Shown here piece after piece: positions 58,116 to 64,000 of a DNA stretch of 64,000 nt (within the stretch, counting starts at the first letter, position 1; each line of letters begins with the position of its first letter). The DNA comes from Plasmodium coatneyi (taxonomy: Eukaryota > Apicomplexa > Aconoidasida > Haemosporida > Plasmodiidae), in contig NC_033567.1 of assembly GCF_001680005.1 (NCBI RefSeq), forward strand, positions 1,426,001 through 1,490,000. The letters are read 5' to 3'. The position numbers and the translations under genes are program-made. The notes beneath the pieces are model-generated. The model worked only from the letters and a program-made list of their open reading frames with translations. It was not told where the DNA came from and searched no databases.

Positions 58116-61100
58116 CTACTTGGTGATCTTTCTAATCCTGTTTTGAAGCCCTGTGGCTAAGTCGATTCTTACACTTTTCACAAAATCGATTTCGTACACC
58201 ACGCTGCGGGGAGGGAAGTAAAAAAAGGGGGGCAGTTATAGAAATGGTGGAACAGTGTAATAGGACTAACCTATTTCGATCACGTTTGTGCGGGCATGCG
58301 TCCTTCATTTCCGCGAACTTACTTCTTCTCCTTGTATGTAAAGAAGTCATCGTTAATGTTAAAATAGTAATTCATAATTCTGTTCACGTAATAGGCGAAG
58401 TTCACCCATTTCTTGTCCTTTAAGTAGGACCACTGGTATTCCAAAACTGCAAAGGGGGGGAAATATGACCCGTTATGAGTGCGTCGTTGTACCTCGAGGG
58501 GCCCAACTCCAAATGGAAGCCCAACAGGCGCACATGCCACTACACGCCACATATACAATGAGGCATATTTTTTACGCCCGTCTGTTCGAGCTTACATTGG
58601 GTACTCTGCGTTGGGGAGTTGGAGTTCAGAAATTCTTCATCCTCCAGGTTCCAAATTATCTCTCTGGGGGATGTAAAAAGAAAAATAAATAAATGTACCA
58701 CTCGTTTGCATGTTTGGATAATTCTACCCAATGGTAGACGCAACCAAATGGTTAAGTGAACACATGCCCTTATGCATGAGCGGCGTGATCCGCGTAAGCG
58801 TATTGTACCTGGGTTTTCCCAAGGCACTTTCCTCCTCCTCTTCCTTGGCGATCTCATCCTGCTTCAACATCAGGTAGGGAACTAACTGGTTGTTTATGTC
58901 GATGGTAAGTTCCTTTTTCTCCTCTTCCTCTTCATCGGGGTCGTCACTAAAAAGGTCCATTTCCGTTTCTCTCTTATCCCCGTCTGCACGTTCTACTTGA
59001 TCATTCTCAGTGCGTAGATCCGTTGGAGTGGGTTCGGTTGGTTGGTCCTGGTGGCCCGTTTCTGCCGTATGTTTGTCTGTACCATGTTTCGGGTCATTCG
59101 CCTGTTTGGTGACCGTTTCCTCCCGATCGGTTTTTCCTTGGTCTACTTCACCCCGGTCGGCATCCGCACTGGCCACGGGGGCGATATCTGCCTGACCATC
59201 GCGCTTCGAGTCCCCGTCGTCCGTTTTGTAAATATCTATGAGGGAAAGCAACTGGTTCTTAATATTGGAGTCGTTAATTCGCAAGGAGGTGTTCCTCTTC
59301 TTAATGTCCTCCAAAATGTACTGCATATTGTCATATATCTGTGCCCTGTGGTCAATAAAATTTCGGCCGTCCGTTTCCAAAATTTTGGTAGACAAGGAAA
59401 ATCTTTTATTGTCATAGTCTATGTTTATTAAAATGCCTTTTAATTGGTCCCCTATTTTAAAAACTTCATTCAAATCGTCAATTTTTTTTTTGGAAATTTC
59501 AGATATGTGTATAAGTCCAACTATATCGTCGCATTTTACCATCAGGCCGTATTTCGAAATGTGTATAATTTCCACCTGGACAATATCGTAAATATTCAAT
59601 TTTTTTAGTTGCTCATTTTGCTCATATATTAAATTGGAAAAATTTAATTTGCTAATATCTGTACATATGACTTTAATTTTTTGGTTAAGTAACGATTCCT
59701 GGATTTTTTCATTTTCTTCCACTTTGATCTTGTACTTACTGGACAAAGCAGAAATGTGAATAAATGCGTAAATATCGTTATACGAAACGCTTATTCCATT
59801 TTTCAAAATGGTCACAACTTTCACATCGAACGGGACGTCCTGCGTTTTGTAATGTAAAATTTTATTAAGGTCATTAACCTTTTGTATATTTTTCAAAGTC
59901 AGTAAAATTCTCTCTGGGTACATTTTATATATTTCAAATACCAATTTGTCATTCACTTTAAATACATCTTTTATGTTCTTAATATTGTAGGGCATTTGAT
60001 CTTCGTGTAATTCCGCATAAAATGCGTAATTTATGTCAACATATGCATACGTTTTTTCGATTTTAAAAATCTTCCCAAATATTAATTTTCCTACATATAA
60101 TTTTTCAACCTTATTTAAGTCTTCCTTACTGTCGTAGTTTAATATGCTATACTTGTTAAATGTCGCGTTTATTTCTTTTTCATATTTTTCATTGTCTATA
60201 TAATTATTAAATCCGTATGCGTTTGTGATTATGTTATTTGGTTTATAAATATCGTACATCCTTTTTTGGTAATTAGAAATTATATCCATAAGTATATGTT
60301 TTCTCAGTTTTTTATTTTGCTTTATGCCTTTCAGGATGGAACACTGCTCCATTGGATTTTTCCGTCTTCCCGCTGTTGTTTCTTTCTCCTCGTTGTGACT
60401 GCTCTTCGTACCGTCCGTCACAGATTTAACCCACATATCTAAACTACTCGGTTTATCATCTCTGACGTGTTCATTCTCCACAGGGGGTCCTTTCCCCCCA
60501 TGTTGTCCCAACTGAGCTGCGTCTTCACTCTTAGTGAAGCCTTTTTCACTTTCCATCTTGCTCTTAACTTTTTGCACACTTTCCTCAAAATCGTAGTCCA
60601 AATTTCCGTACTTAAAAAAATAGTACTCTTCATAATGTTCATGGAAGAAAGTTAAGAAGTCGTAGTTGTTTTTTTGCGGTTCCAGCCTGTTTCGCTTCAC
60701 GTGCATAGTCCGCAGGTGCTTTTTATAAGCGTCGTACAGCTCGTCCACAAAATATTGGTCCCTTCTCATTAATTTTTCCTTATTCAAATTGTTGTGCAAG
60801 GTCATAAGAACTTTGTTAACGTCCTTGAGGTAGTCTTCTTTTGTTATTCCCTCCGCCGCCTCGGCTGCCATTTTCGAATCGTCCAATTCGGCAAGCTCCT
60901 CATTTTTGCTTTCCCCCTCTGGGGTATGCATACCCTGGGCGTTCTCACCTCCTAGTGAACCGTTTCCGCCTTCCTTTGTGCGGGAAACCTTTTCAGCAAT
61001 GTGTCTATACTTGACCAAAAAATTTCTTATATGCGGGGGCAGATTGTTCTTCTTTAAAAGCGTGTCAACCGTTTGTAATATGTTCCCGCTGTTGCTTTTA

Positions 61101-62303
61101 AGGGGCTCCAAATTTAACATTTTGTTCATCTCTGCCAACAGTTTTTTTCCGTCCTCATAGTCCTTACTATCGTAGAAAACGCCGAACAAATCGAACGTGC
61201 TGCTATTATTCAGGGGGGAATACCCACATATGAGTTTTTCGTACAACATGTCCTTTTCCTTTTTTGCAATTTCTAGGTAATCCTTTTTTTCTTCTTCTTC
61301 CTCGTCGCTCACACCTGACTTCATGCGCATGTAAATATCTTTCAAAGAATCTTCCATACTATCATATGCGATATCCAAAATTTTATTTTTTTTCTTGTAA
61401 TCACTTATTTTATTTATATGTTCAAAATTTGTTATGTCAATTTGTTTTAGCTTTTCTTCCATGTCCTTTTCTTCATCCTTCACGACTTTCTCCTCCGCAC
61501 CACTTTTACATGTCCCCTTTTCTTCATTCTTTTGTTTTAATTCCTTTTCCTTTTTTTTTGCTATTTCCCTTTCGACCGTTTCGGGGAAGTACGCATTCAG
61601 CAGTTGTTTGTATGAGTATTCCTACGGGGGGAGGCATAATAATAGTAAACGTGGCATGTATATTTGTGCAGATGAATATACTCCCAGGGGCACCAATCAC
61701 TTTGTCGTGAATCCCATCAGTGAAGAGCAACTTCATGTGGGTCCCTACTACGATGCATGATCAAAGAACAACAAAGTGAATTCGTGAAATGGATAAGAAG
61801 ACGCATATACATATTACACGTACACATCTGTAAGAATACCTCATCCGCTAGACCCTTCAGGGAGGGCGCTATATCCTTGTATATGTGCGGAATGTAGCTC
61901 TCGATGTCTTCATCTTTGCTCTTACGCAGCCTGTAGTTTATTTTTTTCCTTTTCTTCCTGAACCGGTCTGTCTTCGTGTATATCTGACAAAGTGGGGTGC
62001 AAAGGGGGAAGCATTTTGTCATTATCGGATCAGCGCTGCGGCACGATGGCTCCGTTGCACAGAGGCTTGGTTGCACAGCGGCTTGGTTGCACTTTTATCC
62101 TTCCGTTTCTTCCCCTTCAACCGGCCTACAGTGCAGAACAACCATTGCCCTCACTGCCGTCGTTCCTAGGAACAGCGTGGTTGCCCTCCTTTATCAATCT
62201 TAGCTGTGCTTACATAGTTGCTATCGGCAAGGTTGTGCTTGACAAAGGTAGATACGCTGCACACCAAGAATACCGGAAGCAAGAATACTCTCGTAAAAAT
62301 CAT
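58116..62303 (-). CDS. Three-S1-domain RNA-binding protein with signal peptide (candidate apicoplast S1-like factor)
   Basis: Six exons (minus order): 62303-62214, 61983-61840, 61621-58809, 58663-58596, 58446-58323 and 58203-58116. Splice sites and phases all agree; total 1109 codons (1108 aa). The 30-residue first exon is a signal peptide (IFTRVFLLPVFLVCSVS), and the next exon is Lys/Arg-rich, together forming an apicoplast-type bipartite leader. The middle of exon 3 has three S1 (OB-fold) domains at about residues 587-660, 672-745 and 755-830; the third is clearest (YGLMVKCDDIVGLIHISEIS…FKIGDQLKGILINIDYDNKRFSLSTK). S1 domains bind RNA, as in ribosomal protein S1, PNPase and RNase E. Long charged regions lie on both sides. 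The C-terminal exons (ending FVKSVRIDLATGLQNRIRKI) are conserved-looking. The likely role is translation initiation or RNA handling in the apicoplast; this is inference. Confidence 0.85.
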
Positions 62304-62621
62304 GGTGACATTTTTACGAGGATGGGTCGGTCAAAGCCAAATGCGAAAACTACTGCTTCTTCGCGCAATTTGCAGTTCCCCTAAAATGCCATTTTTAAGC
62401 GGTACGAAGGTAAGTAGGGTAATCTCCCTGTAAGTGGCACTTTAATGTGCGCGCGGGAGATCGGCCGTACCTCCTGCACATAAACAGATATACATATGCA
62501 TACAATTGTGCTATTTTTTTTAGCATAATTTTACCAACATTTGGAATTTTTCACCAAAGCCTGTGCAAAATCGCAGGGGTGTAATAACATTGCGCGCCCT
62601 CCAATGAAGCGGGGGAAGGTG

Positions 62622-62656
<35 letters not shown>

Positions 62657-62960
62657 GTATGTGGAACGGCTTTTCCTCCATCTTTTGCTGCTATCTCATG
62701 GTTTATTTTTCACTCCAGTTTTATGTGTAAAGGGATATATGACAGATTAACACAATGTGAGAACGGAGGTGGAAATGCATTTTTTTTTTTTTTTTAGCAG
62801 TTCCATCTCCTTATACGAGGTCGTAGTGGGGAAAAAAAAGGGAAAGCATCTTAAATTCGCTATCAGCCAGGGTGAATAACGGGGGGGTAAGTAACACTGC
62901 TACCGTGCAGTAATACGCTTGGGTATTTAAGTACGTCGATACACACACTTCAGAAGGCAC
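62304..62960. other. Shared promoter between divergent genes
   Basis: 657 bp between two start codons. It holds the 33-base A run and a T run at about 62781-62798; these nucleosome-disfavouring tracts are usual in Plasmodium promoters. Confidence 0.6.
62622..62654. repeat. 33-base A homopolymer in a bidirectional promoter
   Basis: Longest homopolymer in the window, in the 657-bp gap between the divergent S1 and final genes. Confidence 0.95.
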
Positions 62961-64000
62961 ATGCACTGCTCATGTGTTGGGAACCTCCGTTTGCTGAGAC
63001 GCCCCTTGGATGGAGCAATCAAATATGAAAGGAGTAAAATGATGAGGACAAACCTGAACATAGACATAGGCAGGTGCTACTTCCAACATACGAACGCAAA
63101 CACAGCGTCGAGTAGCACCAAAGAGAAAAGGCACTACAAAGGGAAAGACGTAAATTTATGCACGCCGTTCAACCATACCGCGAATTTATGTCACGAACGG
63201 ACAGATGGAAATTTTTACACCTACGATATAAGTGCAACGGTTTTCAGGCTGCTAAAATGTGTGCACAAATTGCAGCAAAGGGAAGTTCCCAATGTGAGTG
63301 GCCAAACGAGTAATGAAAACATGTCCACCAATTATCAAGTGGACAAACTATTTTACTGCTACGTTTCGATTTATAACAATATAAGTAAAAATTTATTTTT
63401 AAAATTAACGCTGGAGTTTTTAAAATCCCCCGCACTTCACATAAAGATGATACAAAATGGCAGATTTTATCATGAAGTGCTATGCGAAATAGTAAAGTGT
63501 GCAGATGGCCCTGAAACAATGGACAAATCTTTTTTTTACGAATATGCAATCAAAATTTTATCCGTCATTTTGAAGAATAAAAACGCCTTCAATGACATGT
63601 ACGAAAGAATATTTTTCGAGGATATAATAAAAATGATACGTGAGGAAAACAATATAAATTATTTTATAAAAAATTTTACGTTTTTAATTTCGTGCATTTC
63701 TTCTTATAAAAGGAGGCTAAAAAAAGAGATCCATTTTAGCAGGCCAAAAGACGATGATGTCCAAATGGAGTACCTCACACAGGACAATCAGTTACTCCCC
63801 ATGCAGGAGAAAAAACAACTTTTACAAAAGTGCCTACCAATTATCCTGGACATTTTTAACAAACTCCAGCAGTACAATCACCTTAACGATGTGGACATTT
63901 GCAACATTGTTGACTTCCTAAATGAGTTTAAACAATCTCATAAAATAAAATCAGTCATCTGTAAGGAGATACATAAATATTTCAAGCCATCCACCGATAT
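62961..64000 (+). CDS. 5' part of a conserved helical protein (runs off the window)
   Basis: A frame open from the TAA at 62928-62930 to the window end. Possible ATGs are at 62961, 63039 and 63042, all in frame; the first gives an Arg-rich N-terminus (VGNLRLLRRPLDG) that could be a mitochondrial presequence. From about residue 100 the protein is alpha-helical with repeating hydrophobic patterns (LFLKLTLEFLKSPALHIKM, YEYAIKILSVILKNKN, LLQKCLPIILDIFNKLQQYN). This resembles helical-repeat organelle RNA-binding proteins such as RAP/FASTK-type proteins, which are numerous in apicomplexans, but no RAP domain is visible because the C-terminus is outside. Leave unnamed. The frame has codon use like the neighbours. 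Confidence 0.7.
   Translation, partial: MHCSCVGNLRLLRRPLDGAIKYERSKMMRTNLNIDIGRCYFQHTNANTASSSTKEKRHYKGKDVNLCTPFNHTANLCHERTDGNFYTYDISATVFRLLKCVHKLQQREVPNVSGQTSNENMSTNYQVDKLFYCYVSIYNNISKNLFLKLTLEFLKSPALHIKMIQNGRFYHEVLCEIVKCADGPETMDKSFFYEYAIKILSVILKNKNAFNDMYERIFFEDIIKMIREENNINYFIKNFTFLISCISSYKRRLKKEIHFSRPKDDDVQMEYLTQDNQLLPMQEKKQLLQKCLPIILDIFNKLQQYNHLNDVDICNIVDFLNEFKQSHKIKSVICKEIHKYFKPSTD

Noticed and set aside
1..64000. tRNA genes, snRNAs, CRISPR arrays, transposons
   Set aside because: No T-loop/cloverleaf pattern, no regularly spaced repeats and no transposase-like frame was seen; small RNAs could still be missed without a covariance search.

Overview
The window is nuclear DNA from a Plasmodium species, most likely of the vivax/simian-malaria clade. 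The evidence is a base composition near 40% G+C (far too GC-rich for P. falciparum), dozens of poly(dA/dT) tracts up to 33 bases, large gene-poor spacers rich in TATA, ATGCGC and CATATG runs, short phase-consistent GT-AG introns, Lys/Asn/Asp-rich low-complexity proteins, and apicoplast-type leader peptides. From memory, the run E2 enzyme, RNA-binding protein, importin alpha, SSP3-like protein resembles a stretch of P. falciparum chromosome 8 (around PF3D7_0812300-0812600). No phage, CRISPR, insertion sequence, pir/var-type family gene or tRNA was recognised.

Layout, left to right: 3' end of an unidentified + strand gene (100-934); nucleoplasmin-like chaperone (2561-4002, minus) with a 10-nt first exon and a homopolymer frameshift; 3.1 kb spacer; four-exon NudC (7118-8641); Tyr-repeat protein with a second homopolymer frameshift (11400-13348); 4.5 kb spacer; AGFG/ArfGAP-like zinc finger protein (17839-19671); ZNF706-like small protein (22205-22420); U1-C (23565-24251, minus); RAD6-type E2 (25934-26741); 33-bp coding-like tandem repeat (27134-27199); PPIL4-type RRM protein lacking a cyclophilin domain (29645-32452); importin alpha (35154-36791); SSP3-like surface protein (38731-40059); 11-exon DegP/HtrA-type protease (41016-44031); five-exon apicoplast-type EngB GTPase (44501-46161); a 2412-residue PA200/Blm10-type proteasome activator (46445-53683, minus); an RRM-like conserved protein (56178-57972); a six-exon, three-S1-domain protein with a signal peptide (58116-62303, minus); and the 5' part of a conserved helical protein running off the end (62961-64000).

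The genes are mostly housekeeping: splicing (U1-C, PPIL4-type RRM), ubiquitin/proteasome (RAD6, PA200), nuclear import and chromatin (importin alpha, nucleoplasmin-like), dynein/chaperone function (NudC), organelle biology (EngB, S1 protein, DegP) and one parasite-specific surface protein. Exon joins were accepted only where both splice sites and reading phase agree. For DegP (492 aa), EngB (289 aa), NudC (313 aa) and the S1 protein (1108 aa) the whole model closes in frame. The most interesting points are the degenerate proteasome-docking tail of the PA200 homologue, the PPIL4-type RRM without its isomerase, the Lys at the arginine-finger position of the ArfGAP-like protein, the hidden signal-peptide exon of the S1 protein, and the two homopolymer frameshifts.
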